From the NCBI RefSeq assembly GCF_003987475.1, contig NZ_PIQH01000002.1, positions 186,001 to 250,000 on the forward strand: a stretch of 64,000 nucleotides of DNA. Direction: 5' to 3'. The notes below the pieces were generated by a model. The model was not told the DNA's origin, ran no database searches, and saw only the letters and a list, made by a program, of their open reading frames with translations. Below are positions 16,535 to 24,668 of this stretch, piece after piece (within the stretch, counting starts at the first letter, position 1; every line of letters starts with the position of its first letter). The translations under genes were made by a program, and so were the position numbers. Source of the DNA: Idiomarina tyrosinivorans. GTDB lineage: Bacteria; Pseudomonadota; Gammaproteobacteria; Enterobacterales; Alteromonadaceae.

Positions 16535-16879
16535 TTATCCCAATCGCCACAGAGCCGGGATGCTGTGATCTAGCGCGATAAGCGCAGTAAACCCAGACCA
16601 AAGCAAAATCAGTATCACAACCGACGTCAGTCCATCCCCTCTGTTCCAACCACCCGTTACTTGATCTAGGGCTTTAATACTTCTAGCACTCATAATAGAG
16701 GCATAGATCGCTAGCAGCAGCATAGCGACATGCACTAGGATGGCACAGAAGTTACACTCTTCGGGAATTTGGATACTAAATAAGAGTAATAGCAGCACAT
16801 TGACCATTATCAGTCGCTTCAACGAGCCATCGTTCAAGAATCGGCTGCGAGGGGCATTTTTTTCATCATCATATTTCAT
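16535..16879 (-). CDS. Small multi-pass membrane protein, unknown function
   Basis: The 114-aa product has a charged N terminus (MKYDDEKNAPRSRF) and three likely membrane helices (LIMVNVLLLLLFSI; ILVHVAMLLLAIYASI; SVVILILLWSGFTALIAL). A CNFC pair lies in the first loop. A GAGGACG ribosome site precedes the ATG. It stands alone between hairpins, and the family is not recognised. Confidence 0.65.
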   Translation of the reverse strand: MKYDDEKNAPRSRFLNDGSLKRLIMVNVLLLLLFSIQIPEECNFCAILVHVAMLLLAIYASIMSARSIKALDQVTGGWNRGDGLTSVVILILLWSGFTALIALDHSIPALWRLG

Positions 16880-17270
16880 ATATCGTCCTCATTTAAATAT
16901 GGAAAGTAATGACACTTTACGAGACCGATCACGCTTGGCTTCGCACAGTTGTCGATAGCCACGTTATACGAAGTGAATATTGGCGCTATTGCATAGGAAT
17001 GGGGCTGAAAAGTCAGGGCTATTGATGATGGGTGTCACGTATTGCAAGAACTGTAGCGGTGGTAACGAAAAACTTCGCGGTCTTACGGAAAGCGCGAACC
17101 GAAGAATAAGGAAGAAACAACTTAATGATGAAATCTGTCGCTGACATTTCTGGAATGCCCCCAGTATCATTGACACCCTGATGCCTCAGAATGAGGCTAG
17201 TAAGAGTCTAGTGAACTAGTGGCGATTCAAAATTTAGTTTGCCGCTACACCTCACAACACACAATAAGAG
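16880..17270. other. 391-base stretch without a confident gene
   Basis: A 38-codon plus-strand frame at 17028-17144 begins MGVTYCKNCSGG, which looks like half of a zinc ribbon, and then turns basic. It lacks a convincing ribosome site. A small GCCTCA/TGAGGC hairpin lies at 17183-17197 without a T tract. The segment could hold a degraded gene. I see nothing else. Confidence 0.35.
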
Positions 17271-17480
17271 TTAAGAGAGGTTGTTCAGTGTTTGCGGACG
17301 CGCATCCACGGTGCAAACCGAGACTAAGGCGTGAGAGTCAGCGCTCTGTGTGATGTGAACGATACGCTCAACAAAAAGCGTTTGATGCTCATGAAAAATA
17401 TATTCACCGACCGCTGGGATACGTGTTAATACAAGATGGCGTATCGCGTTATCATTAGATAGTAGTGTTAGCATAGGCAT
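17271..17480 (-). CDS. Small hypothetical protein (69 aa)
   Basis: The 69-aa product starts at the third in-frame ATG (MPMLTLLSNDNAIRH), placed six bases after a GGAG site. The earlier starts lack a ribosome site. The sequence suggests a small beta-rich domain (VLTRIPAVGEYIFHEHQTLF, then VERIVHITQS, then LVSVCTVD), much like a short barrel. No family can be named. It is divergent from the DUF2384 gene, 107 bases away. Confidence 0.5.
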   Translation of the reverse strand: MPMLTLLSNDNAIRHLVLTRIPAVGEYIFHEHQTLFVERIVHITQSADSHALVSVCTVDARPQTLNNLS

Positions 17481-17587
17481 AGTCATCTCCGTCGTTAGGT
17501 AATAGAAAGAGTCTAGTCCTAAAAGGCACGACACTCATTGAGTTAAAGGATGACGGCTACGTACGACATTGACGACAAGGGACCGAT

Positions 17588-17980
17588 ATGAACAACACTA
17601 ATATCATTAGCGACTATATGAATGACACTGAATTCACGCCTAAGAAAACTGAAGGGGCGTTAAATGTTGCTCTAAATATTTTAGATAAATGGTCATTGAG
17701 TGATGATGAAAAGCACAAAATTCTCGGACTTACTCAGAGCAGCACCGCAATCAATGTTTCCGATATAGCAAGCTCAGCTAGTACGGAGCTCCAGTTCCGA
17801 TTATCTATAATCATTGGCTTAAAGGGGGATTTAAGAGCCGCCACCTCATCCAATGAGCTGATGTCAAATTGGTTAAAAAGACCGCTCTCTAATGGTGAGA
17901 CACCTTTAGAGGTATTGTCATCTGACGATTACGATAAAATGCTCTCATTAAGAGCTCGTGCTAAGAGCCTTGCGTGGTAG
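17588..17980 (+). CDS. Orphan Xre/MbcA/ParS-type (DUF2384) antitoxin-like protein
   Basis: The 130-aa protein has an N-terminal helical Xre-like part and a C-terminal toxin-binding DUF2384 domain (SNWLKRPLSNGETPLEVLSS, ~89-108). In complete type II modules this antitoxin sits directly upstream of a RES-domain NAD-degrading toxin. No such gene follows here: the next 230 bases are non-coding and the next gene is on the other strand. It may be a solitary antitoxin protecting against a toxin elsewhere, or a regulator. Confidence 0.75.
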   Translation: MNNTNIISDYMNDTEFTPKKTEGALNVALNILDKWSLSDDEKHKILGLTQSSTAINVSDIASSASTELQFRLSIIIGLKGDLRAATSSNELMSNWLKRPLSNGETPLEVLSSDDYDKMLSLRARAKSLAW

Positions 17981-18170
17981 CCGAAACCTGATCGCCGCGC
18001 CGACTTTGGAAGTGATTTAGGGGTTAAGCGTTTGAGTTGTTAGGCTCTCCAGATATTTGCGGCTTAAGCCACTATGCGGCTTCCCTTTTAAAAATAGCCC
18101 CCAACCTTTCGTGACCACTACTTACGAAGCATTACTAGATTAATAGCCCCTCTTTCCGATACCGAGCTGC

Positions 18171-18202
18171 AAAAAGGCCGGCTTCAGAGAGCCGGCTTTT
18201 TT
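18171..18202. terminator. Bidirectional rho-independent terminator
   Basis: The 7-bp stem GCCGGCT/AGCCGGC around TCAGAG is flanked by AAAAA upstream and TTTTTT downstream, so it works in either direction. It ends the minus-strand protease gene (stop at 18217) and could stop read-through from the DUF2384 gene. Nothing else is seen in 17981-18170. Confidence 0.88.
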
Positions 18203-18216
18203 GTTATGGAGGGGGT

Positions 18217-20721
18217 CTATTTCTTGCGTCTATACGCCAGCGGCAATGTCAAGAGCAAGAACAACCATCCACTCGCCGCGCCCTGTGTGTTCGAACTGGC
18301 GCTAGAGTCATTACCGCTTCCGCTGGTTGACCCGCCAGTAGAGCCGGTGTCGCCGCCTGTTGACCCGCCATTATCCGAGCCACCATCACCAGAGCCGCCG
18401 TTGTCAGTTTGTGGTGACCAGTCCTCTACGGTAGCTAACATGCCGCCTGGCTCTGTATAGTAGAACGCATCATTACCTTCCGGCGTTTCAAGGTAGGCCA
18501 GCGTGTTGTAGCCGTGCGCGTCGATATAATCCACATTAGGGATTTCTTTGACAATGAAAGTGACCGTAGCCGTTTCTTGTCCATCTTCAAATGTTACGGT
18601 TTGTTTTTGAGTGTTATAAAATTCTGGCTCGATATAATACTGCTCCACATCGGCTGTTGTATCATCACTCGGACGGTCTTCGCCTATCGCCTCGTAATAT
18701 TGTGAAAGCTTAGAATCCCACTCAATTGAAATGAATCGATTTTGCTCAAGAATTTCCTTTAATGTGGCCAAGGCCACGGTGTTGGTAATGGTGCCGCTGG
18801 TACCACCTTTGCGACGTAGATTCATTGTTAATGTTTGCGAGTCTTTTCCGTACACGCGCAGGTAGTGACAGTATTCATCATTTACAAAGTGTGTTTCTGG
18901 GTTCGCGTTTTTTTGGTCCTCACAAACTTCTGTGAAGTCCTCATCGCGTGAGAAGTAGATCTCACCAACTGTTTTGTCAAAGACGATGTAACCAGGGTTG
19001 CCGGGGTTAACGGTCGCGCTAATGGTATCTGCGCTGAACGTTGCACTCATTGGTGAGCTTAGTGCAATGTTAAACGTTTTCACCTCGGTGGCCGAGCCAG
19101 AAGTGACATCGAAACTTGCCTCAGACTCTCCAGGTAAAAAGTGAATGTTTGTATCAATGGGTTGATAGTTCACATTCGGTACCGCGTTACCACCTTGAGT
19201 TTGTACTGTTACCACCAATTCTGAATCAAGGTTATTGTCACGCGTCAGTGTTACCGTATGGGTCTGAGTCTCGCCAAATGATAATTGGTCAGTGCTGACT
19301 GAAACTGTGCCGCTGAATGCGCTACCTGTACCGTCCATTTTCACTAAAGCACGGTCATTGCCGGTAATGTCGAGTGCTAGCGGATGTTTCAACACTACAT
19401 CAAAGGTTTTTGCTTTGCCGTCAGTATTTGACAGTTCAATGCGAGCGGTATTGGTTGATTGTCCGGGTTGGAACTTCACCAACCGCGTGTCAACGGTATA
19501 ATCCTCGCCCTCGATAGCGCCACCGTTCTTCGTTAATACAGCAACCTCGGCATCAGTATTAATATCGCCGGTACGAGTCACTTCAATCAAAATAGCATCT
19601 TGACCGGCCGCGGCAGTATATTCTGCTTGAGAAAAACTGACCGTACCCACAACCGCTGGACGTTCAGCCATTGCCGCTGCCGTTGGGCCGTACTCATTTA
19701 GCACTCGTGCTTGGTTGGCTACAGCGTTATCACCGCAAACGCGCTCGTTACGGATAATGTCCGGGTTTGAATAAAGCGGGTAAGCAGGGCGCAGTAAATC
19801 GGTATATGCCCACATCGCTGTTTGCGCGTTACCTGGACGCATACCTACACCGCACGTCCAAGCGAATTGGTCAGGCTCACCGCCAAAGCTTGTTGGGTCG
19901 TCGTAGTCTTCAATTTCATGCGATAGACCAAGGTTATGCCCAAGTTCGTGCATCAGCGTGTTTGCCATTTGCACGTCTTTTAACTCTTGTGGGTCGGGAC
20001 GGAATTCTTCAGAAAAGCTATCCATACTGGCTAATGGCGTATCTGCCATTAGTGCGCTCTGACCAAGATATGAGCCCACGCCTAACGGGCCTTCACGAAG
20101 CTCTTTGTCGGTAGCAGGCTGAAACCAAACGTGCAAGTCAGCGCCATACTGCTCAGACGCCTCTGCGTAGTCAGCGATTTCTGGAAGATTCTCCCAAGCA
20201 TCGATATTGCTCATGAGTGCGTTAATCCAACCGCTACGACCTAGTGGGTAATAGGTTTTAAGATTGAATTTTTCTACTTCATCGGCAGTACAGCTAGGAC
20301 TGAAATTTACGTTTCCGCAAAAGCGTGAGAAATCTTCATTAATTTCACGAACAAATACCGGGTTGAAGCGAATGTAAGCCTTCGACTCAAGAGCGTTCGC
20401 GTTCACCTGCTCAAAGTATTCCTCAATACGAGCCACTACTTGTGAGCGCGTCATGTAGTCGCGGTAAAGCGGGGAGTAATACACGGCCACATCAATTGTT
20501 GCGATGCCATTAGCTTCCGCGTCGGCAACGCTGCTTGCTGTCGATTCTCGCGTCATGACGAACGACACATCTTTGCTGGCATTATGCGCCGCTTTAATAG
20601 TTTGGTGAGAGTAGTCGACGTTGTCGGTTGGTACCAACTGTTGCTTGGCGGTACCGTCCTGTGCGTGAATTGAGCCAGCGAAGCACAGCGCAAGACTCGT
20701 AACTAACAGTGAGCGTTTCAT
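18217..20721 (-). CDS. Secreted zinc metalloprotease with Calx-beta repeats and GlyGly-CTERM-like tail
   Basis: The 834-aa protein has a signal peptide (residues 1-20, ending SIHA). The metallopeptidase domain carries the metzincin zinc motif HELGHNLGLSH (258-268: His258, Glu259, His262, His268). Calx-beta-type repeats at about 350-570 suggest calcium-dependent adhesion. A Gly/Ser/Asp linker leads to GWLFLLLTLPLAYRRKK, a hydrophobic helix plus basic end. That tripartite tail is the GlyGly-CTERM type processed by rhombosortase in type II secretion-competent bacteria. It should act at the surface or outside the cell. It is single and terminated, and its composition looks closer to the host than to the defence genes. 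Confidence 0.85.
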   Translation of the reverse strand: MKRSLLVTSLALCFAGSIHAQDGTAKQQLVPTDNVDYSHQTIKAAHNASKDVSFVMTRESTASSVADAEANGIATIDVAVYYSPLYRDYMTRSQVVARIEEYFEQVNANALESKAYIRFNPVFVREINEDFSRFCGNVNFSPSCTADEVEKFNLKTYYPLGRSGWINALMSNIDAWENLPEIADYAEASEQYGADLHVWFQPATDKELREGPLGVGSYLGQSALMADTPLASMDSFSEEFRPDPQELKDVQMANTLMHELGHNLGLSHEIEDYDDPTSFGGEPDQFAWTCGVGMRPGNAQTAMWAYTDLLRPAYPLYSNPDIIRNERVCGDNAVANQARVLNEYGPTAAAMAERPAVVGTVSFSQAEYTAAAGQDAILIEVTRTGDINTDAEVAVLTKNGGAIEGEDYTVDTRLVKFQPGQSTNTARIELSNTDGKAKTFDVVLKHPLALDITGNDRALVKMDGTGSAFSGTVSVSTDQLSFGETQTHTVTLTRDNNLDSELVVTVQTQGGNAVPNVNYQPIDTNIHFLPGESEASFDVTSGSATEVKTFNIALSSPMSATFSADTISATVNPGNPGYIVFDKTVGEIYFSRDEDFTEVCEDQKNANPETHFVNDEYCHYLRVYGKDSQTLTMNLRRKGGTSGTITNTVALATLKEILEQNRFISIEWDSKLSQYYEAIGEDRPSDDTTADVEQYYIEPEFYNTQKQTVTFEDGQETATVTFIVKEIPNVDYIDAHGYNTLAYLETPEGNDAFYYTEPGGMLATVEDWSPQTDNGGSGDGGSDNGGSTGGDTGSTGGSTSGSGNDSSASSNTQGAASGWLFLLLTLPLAYRRKK

Positions 20722-20936
20722 AATAATTCCCTTTATTCAGAGCATCCTAATTATAGAAACTTACCTTACATGGATGAGAAAGAGATATAAATGCCATTTG
20801 TGTTAAAAACGCTAGTTTACTTGAGGGGGGCACTTTTATACTGCCGATAACAATCACCTTGTTTTAGTACTATACTGGTCGTCTCAAATGCTGTTTAGGG
20901 GCGCACTATTGATCAAAAACGTGCAGGAGTTACTCA

Positions 20937-21107
20937 ATGAAGGCCCAAGTGCAAAAGACAGAGGTAGAAACTAGTGGTGACGAGGAAGAGGTAGTTAAGA
21001 TCTATTGCCTTGACAAGTTACTGAGAGTCAATCCCAAAGGCGCTTTCTCTTTAACGACGGAAGATAAACAGTGGCTGAGTGGACCTTTGATCGAAAAAAC
21101 TGATTAA
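20937..21107 (+). CDS. Small acidic hypothetical protein (56 aa)
   Basis: ATG 20937 follows GGAGTTACTCA with correct spacing, and the 56-codon frame ends in TAA. The peptide starts MKAQVQKTEVETSGDEEEVV and continues KIYCLDKLLRVN, with a folded-looking second half (FSLTTEDKQWLSGPLI). It may be a small DNA- or protein-binding factor. A strong terminator follows about 165 bases downstream. The family is not recognised. Confidence 0.5.
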   Translation: MKAQVQKTEVETSGDEEEVVKIYCLDKLLRVNPKGAFSLTTEDKQWLSGPLIEKTD

Positions 21108-21271
21108 CCAGGTAATAAGCGTATAACGTCTTATCTCTAAGGAATTGGCTGCTGCCGTTTGGTTGTTCCAGTTAGAATACCTTGTTTGCCGGACACAGAA
21201 ATGCTTTAATCAAAGTCGTCTGATGTAAGCTAAGTGAATAGCGTAGTTTTATCACCTGCGTTATTACATGG

Positions 21272-21300
21272 GCCGGAGCGAAGAGCTCCGGCTTTTTTTT
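21272..21300 (+). terminator. Strong rho-independent terminator
   Basis: The 8-bp GC-rich stem GCCGGAGC/GCTCCGGC with loop GAAGA is followed by eight T residues. It serves plus-strand transcription from the small ORF at 20937. Confidence 0.9.
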
Positions 21301-21505
21301 GCATAGCCATTAAGCGGTTACAAGCACTTTCGCGGCGCGCAAGAGTAGATGGAGCGAAACGCGTTGTCGAATTTCTGGGCTTCGACAAGTTCGTGCTTGG
21401 TCAAATATACCCACGATGTCGAATCGTTAGGCGCATCCTTGAAGCTTCATCATGCATACATTGATGACTAGGGATGGGTAACTCGATTGACTTGTCTATG
21501 CTAAC

Positions 21506-21523
21506 TATAGTCCCTGGACTATA
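21506..21523. repeat. Perfect palindrome at the 3' end of the recombinase operon
   Basis: TATAGTCCCTGGACTATA has two 8-base arms and a 2-base centre, ending one base before the stop codon of the large recombinase. No T tract follows on either strand, so termination is unlikely. A binding site for a dimeric protein is plausible. Confidence 0.6.
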
Positions 21524-21524
21524 T

Positions 21525-24500
21525 TCAAACGCGTCTTAACCAAACCACTCGCGTGACGTACAAAATATAAAGACCAACCCGAAATCCAGCATCAGCAACT
21601 CGCCGCTTGCTCGGTCTCGAGTTTGAGGTTTTTGCTTCTACAGCCATGAGATCCAAATGTGCAAGACCATGTTTATAGTTACTGCCAAGGCTGCGTTCTC
21701 TATATTTTACTTGGTAGCGTTTAAAGCCAATCCTCTTATTCCAATAGTCTGTCAAAGCAATCTGCCTAGCAGCTGCGGGATCTAGGTCCGGCGAACTGAT
21801 AGTAATCCTCATTCGCTCATGGGGCTGACCATCTCGACCTGCAGTCGTAAGGTTGAGCAGGCGGATGGCAGAAACGAATGCATCCAAAGAGCGTCTTGTT
21901 TTAAAAGCGATACCGCTATCGCGTCGATTAGAGTTATTGACGAAGTATTCCAGTGCTTTTGCCAGCTTAGCTTTTTGAGTTTTATTTAAACTCTGCGCTG
22001 CAATTAGCATTTTCTCGACCGTAATGCGTTCACGTATTTGTCTTGGTAAACTCGGAAGCTGCTTAACGTACTCATGCTCTTTATAGAGTTCGCCGGTTGA
22101 ATAATCCAGCCGGTCGACAGCAATCCGCTCCCAGTGTCGTGGGCGTTGAACAGCACTATTGCCCTTGCGAACCTCCATTTGTAGCTCGAAAAGTAAATTT
22201 GCTTGATCGACCACGTGATTCAATGTTGTACCAAATATGGCATATCGGTTTTCGAGCCATTCAATATTTTCAAAACCGTCGAAAAAGTCTTTCGCTGCCA
22301 AGTAATAGTCAAATAAATCAGACCGCTCTCCGCTAGGTTCGCGATCATGCCACGTAAGATTTAGGGCGGTTTTTCTTCGCCAAGCAGCTGTTACTGGGCT
22401 CTTACCCCTGAGTCTAGTTATAGTGGCTAAGCATTTATCGCGAACACCGCTCGCGCGCCATTCATCAATCATCGGCCCATCATCATCGCTTCTCTTTTTC
22501 GTCACAGCTTTTAGCAATCCACGAGGCGTGAGGCCGGATATCTCTGCTAATACTTTCTTTTTAAGACGAGGCTGTACCGTGCATAATTGATCATGAAGTA
22601 TTACATGAGAGCTATGAATATAGTGGCGTAATGTGGTTCTTGGATGTGCATGTCCAATCATCATCGATAACGCGTGGAGCGTTTTTCGACTTGGCTTTAG
22701 TCCTTCACGAACACCGAGAATCGCCCGACGCTCAGCTGCAACTTGCTTAAAGCTGACCATCTTAGTCAGCGCGGGTATCGCTGAATGGCTAGTGCTTGAC
22801 GGTGCCATCCATCGCCAAAAGTTCCAAGTGGCAACGCTATGACGTAAATGGTGAAAACGCATAGCTGGATTACCAGTGACTTGCTTTAATAATTGCACTA
22901 GAGGCTCAAAGAGTACCTTAGAGGACATGTAGGGACTATCGCAGCCTATATTGCGGAACAGATATGCTTCGTTTCCATCTTGCAATTTTCGTTCGATAAC
23001 TAATTTGAGCAGAAATCGACGCTCTGGTGGAGTGAGTAAAACACCGATTTTTATTCGACGATAAGCAGCAGGGGATTTTAGAGACCGCAGCTGGTGCTCT
23101 TTTACGATGATTTCTGTGGCTTCAGGTTTTTTGTCCAAAATGCAGAAATCTTTCACCCTAAGATAATGAACTTCAGATCGTCTACATCCTGCTCGATAAC
23201 CCAATATGAGAGCAGCATAGATAAACTTGGCAATTTCCTGGTGCTTTGATGATTTCTTTGCATGCGTTAAATATTTTTTTAATTGCATGTACTCCCACGG
23301 CATCAGGACTTCTGCATCAACAGACAACGCTTCGTTCTTTTTGCCGTCCTTAAGTATATATCTGTCTGGCGTGTAATTGGGTTCAACGCCATATACTCGA
23401 ATGAGAAAATCATGAAAATCGCGTAAAGCTCTTGCAATTGTTAGTTGTCGGACAGTTTTATAAGACTCGATGACGGTTTTGTAAAACTCATTGAGTTCCT
23501 GAGTGTCAAGCAAAAAAACATCGTTAAGTTGCTTTTGAGAGCTAAATGCTCGATGCATTAGCTCTAAGCGACTCAGGGCAGAGGATATCTTAAGTGGGCC
23601 TGACCATGAGCCTGCGTTTAATACTCTAAAAAGCATCCACTCAAATAACAGGTTTAAGTTTGGAGAAAGCCTCGCGAAAAACACACAATGCTCTTCAGTT
23701 ATCGCGTCGACAAGTTGCTGAACAGGCCTACCTTTCAACCTTTCACTTATCCGCCTAGCTCGTCTGAGGAGTTCTGTATCGAATGATGATCGCACATGAC
23801 TGAGATGATTCATATTCGAAGCGTCGCTGGCAGTCGCTAGCTGTTTAAATTCAGGAGATAATGATGGAGATTTTTGGGTCAACAACCTTAGCCAAGTCTC
23901 CTGATGAAAGGCACACACTGGAGTTTTACCGTTTGCAATGTCGACTAGAGCGGGTGCAATATCCATAGCTAAACGCAAACTGCAGGCTTTTAAAAATAAC
24001 GTTTGACTCCAAGTTGTCCTTTTTTTAATTCCTACACTCGTTACTTGGTTCAGATAATAGTGCCACCCATATCGCTTTGCCGATCGCTCTCTCATGGCTT
24101 CTGATTTTTTCTGACTACACCAACGCGTGATGAGACCCAGGGATAAAGGGTCTGGCAACCAGATAGCTTTTCCACCAATATCGTGTTCGAACGTATACCA
24201 AGCTGTTTTGCCAATGACATTAGGTGGCTCATCTCGTCTCAACTTATGAAAGAATTGCATTATATTGTGCTGATTAAGCAGCCCGCCGTAGCGTATAGCG
24301 CTGAATAGCACCAAGCCCATGTCTATTTTTAAGCTTCGTTGTTCCTGTTCAAGAGTAGTGTGGAAATCACGTTCCGATCTATCGAGCTGCGCGATGAGAG
24401 AGACGTCGGTTTCAGTCAACCTTGCAGGAGGCCGTCGTATTTCAGTGGTTACTAATATTTGGTCTTCTGGCCTTCTCAGACTAGATACAAAGACAGATAA

Positions 24501-24668
24501 TTCTTCTGCAAGCTGTTTTGCAGAATCTGCGTCGAAGCTTGTTAGCGCCCAAAAAATTCTTTCAACACTCTCTCTGTCGAAAAAGGGAATGTCATGACTC
24601 GACTCGTCGATATTGAACACATCGCTAAGCAGCCCCTTTAAATCTTCTGAAAGCCCTTCAAAGCTCAC
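21525..24668 (-). CDS. Very large tyrosine recombinase, third gene of a mobility trio
   Basis: The 1047-aa protein has a complete tyrosine-recombinase active site in its centre: Arg496 (GYRAGCRRSE), His606 and Arg609 (FHHLRHS), His673 (IGHAHP) and Tyr683 (LRHYIHS). About 460 residues precede the catalytic domain and 360 follow it, far more than the usual 300-450 aa integrase. A roughly 50-residue insertion separates the HxxR box from the GH box. It starts at a GTG overlapping the preceding gene by four bases. With two upstream partners it resembles three-protein recombination modules (Gamma-Mobile-Trio GmtXYZ; more distantly Tn554 TnpABC). The naming is inference. It should cut and join DNA at the island ends. 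Confidence 0.8.
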   Translation of the reverse strand: MSFEGLSEDLKGLLSDVFNIDESSHDIPFFDRESVERIFWALTSFDADSAKQLAEELSVFVSSLRRPEDQILVTTEIRRPPARLTETDVSLIAQLDRSERDFHTTLEQEQRSLKIDMGLVLFSAIRYGGLLNQHNIMQFFHKLRRDEPPNVIGKTAWYTFEHDIGGKAIWLPDPLSLGLITRWCSQKKSEAMRERSAKRYGWHYYLNQVTSVGIKKRTTWSQTLFLKACSLRLAMDIAPALVDIANGKTPVCAFHQETWLRLLTQKSPSLSPEFKQLATASDASNMNHLSHVRSSFDTELLRRARRISERLKGRPVQQLVDAITEEHCVFFARLSPNLNLLFEWMLFRVLNAGSWSGPLKISSALSRLELMHRAFSSQKQLNDVFLLDTQELNEFYKTVIESYKTVRQLTIARALRDFHDFLIRVYGVEPNYTPDRYILKDGKKNEALSVDAEVLMPWEYMQLKKYLTHAKKSSKHQEIAKFIYAALILGYRAGCRRSEVHYLRVKDFCILDKKPEATEIIVKEHQLRSLKSPAAYRRIKIGVLLTPPERRFLLKLVIERKLQDGNEAYLFRNIGCDSPYMSSKVLFEPLVQLLKQVTGNPAMRFHHLRHSVATWNFWRWMAPSSTSHSAIPALTKMVSFKQVAAERRAILGVREGLKPSRKTLHALSMMIGHAHPRTTLRHYIHSSHVILHDQLCTVQPRLKKKVLAEISGLTPRGLLKAVTKKRSDDDGPMIDEWRASGVRDKCLATITRLRGKSPVTAAWRRKTALNLTWHDREPSGERSDLFDYYLAAKDFFDGFENIEWLENRYAIFGTTLNHVVDQANLLFELQMEVRKGNSAVQRPRHWERIAVDRLDYSTGELYKEHEYVKQLPSLPRQIRERITVEKMLIAAQSLNKTQKAKLAKALEYFVNNSNRRDSGIAFKTRRSLDAFVSAIRLLNLTTAGRDGQPHERMRITISSPDLDPAAARQIALTDYWNKRIGFKRYQVKYRERSLGSNYKHGLAHLDLMAVEAKTSNSRPSKRRVADAGFRVGLYILYVTRVVWLRRV

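Larger units (their letters stand above)
21108..21524. other. Intergenic region between small ORF and recombinase operon
   Basis: This 417-base region holds the terminator at 21272-21300 and an 18-base palindrome at 21506-21523. A 76-codon open frame at 21234-21464 spans the terminator hairpin and has unconvincing composition, so I do not call it a gene. Confidence 0.5.

Noticed and set aside
16964-17176. 70-codon minus-strand frame
   Set aside because: No ribosome site, and its composition looks like a chance frame.
21234-21464. 76-codon plus-strand frame
   Set aside because: It runs through a strong terminator hairpin and has an arginine-rich, chance-like composition.
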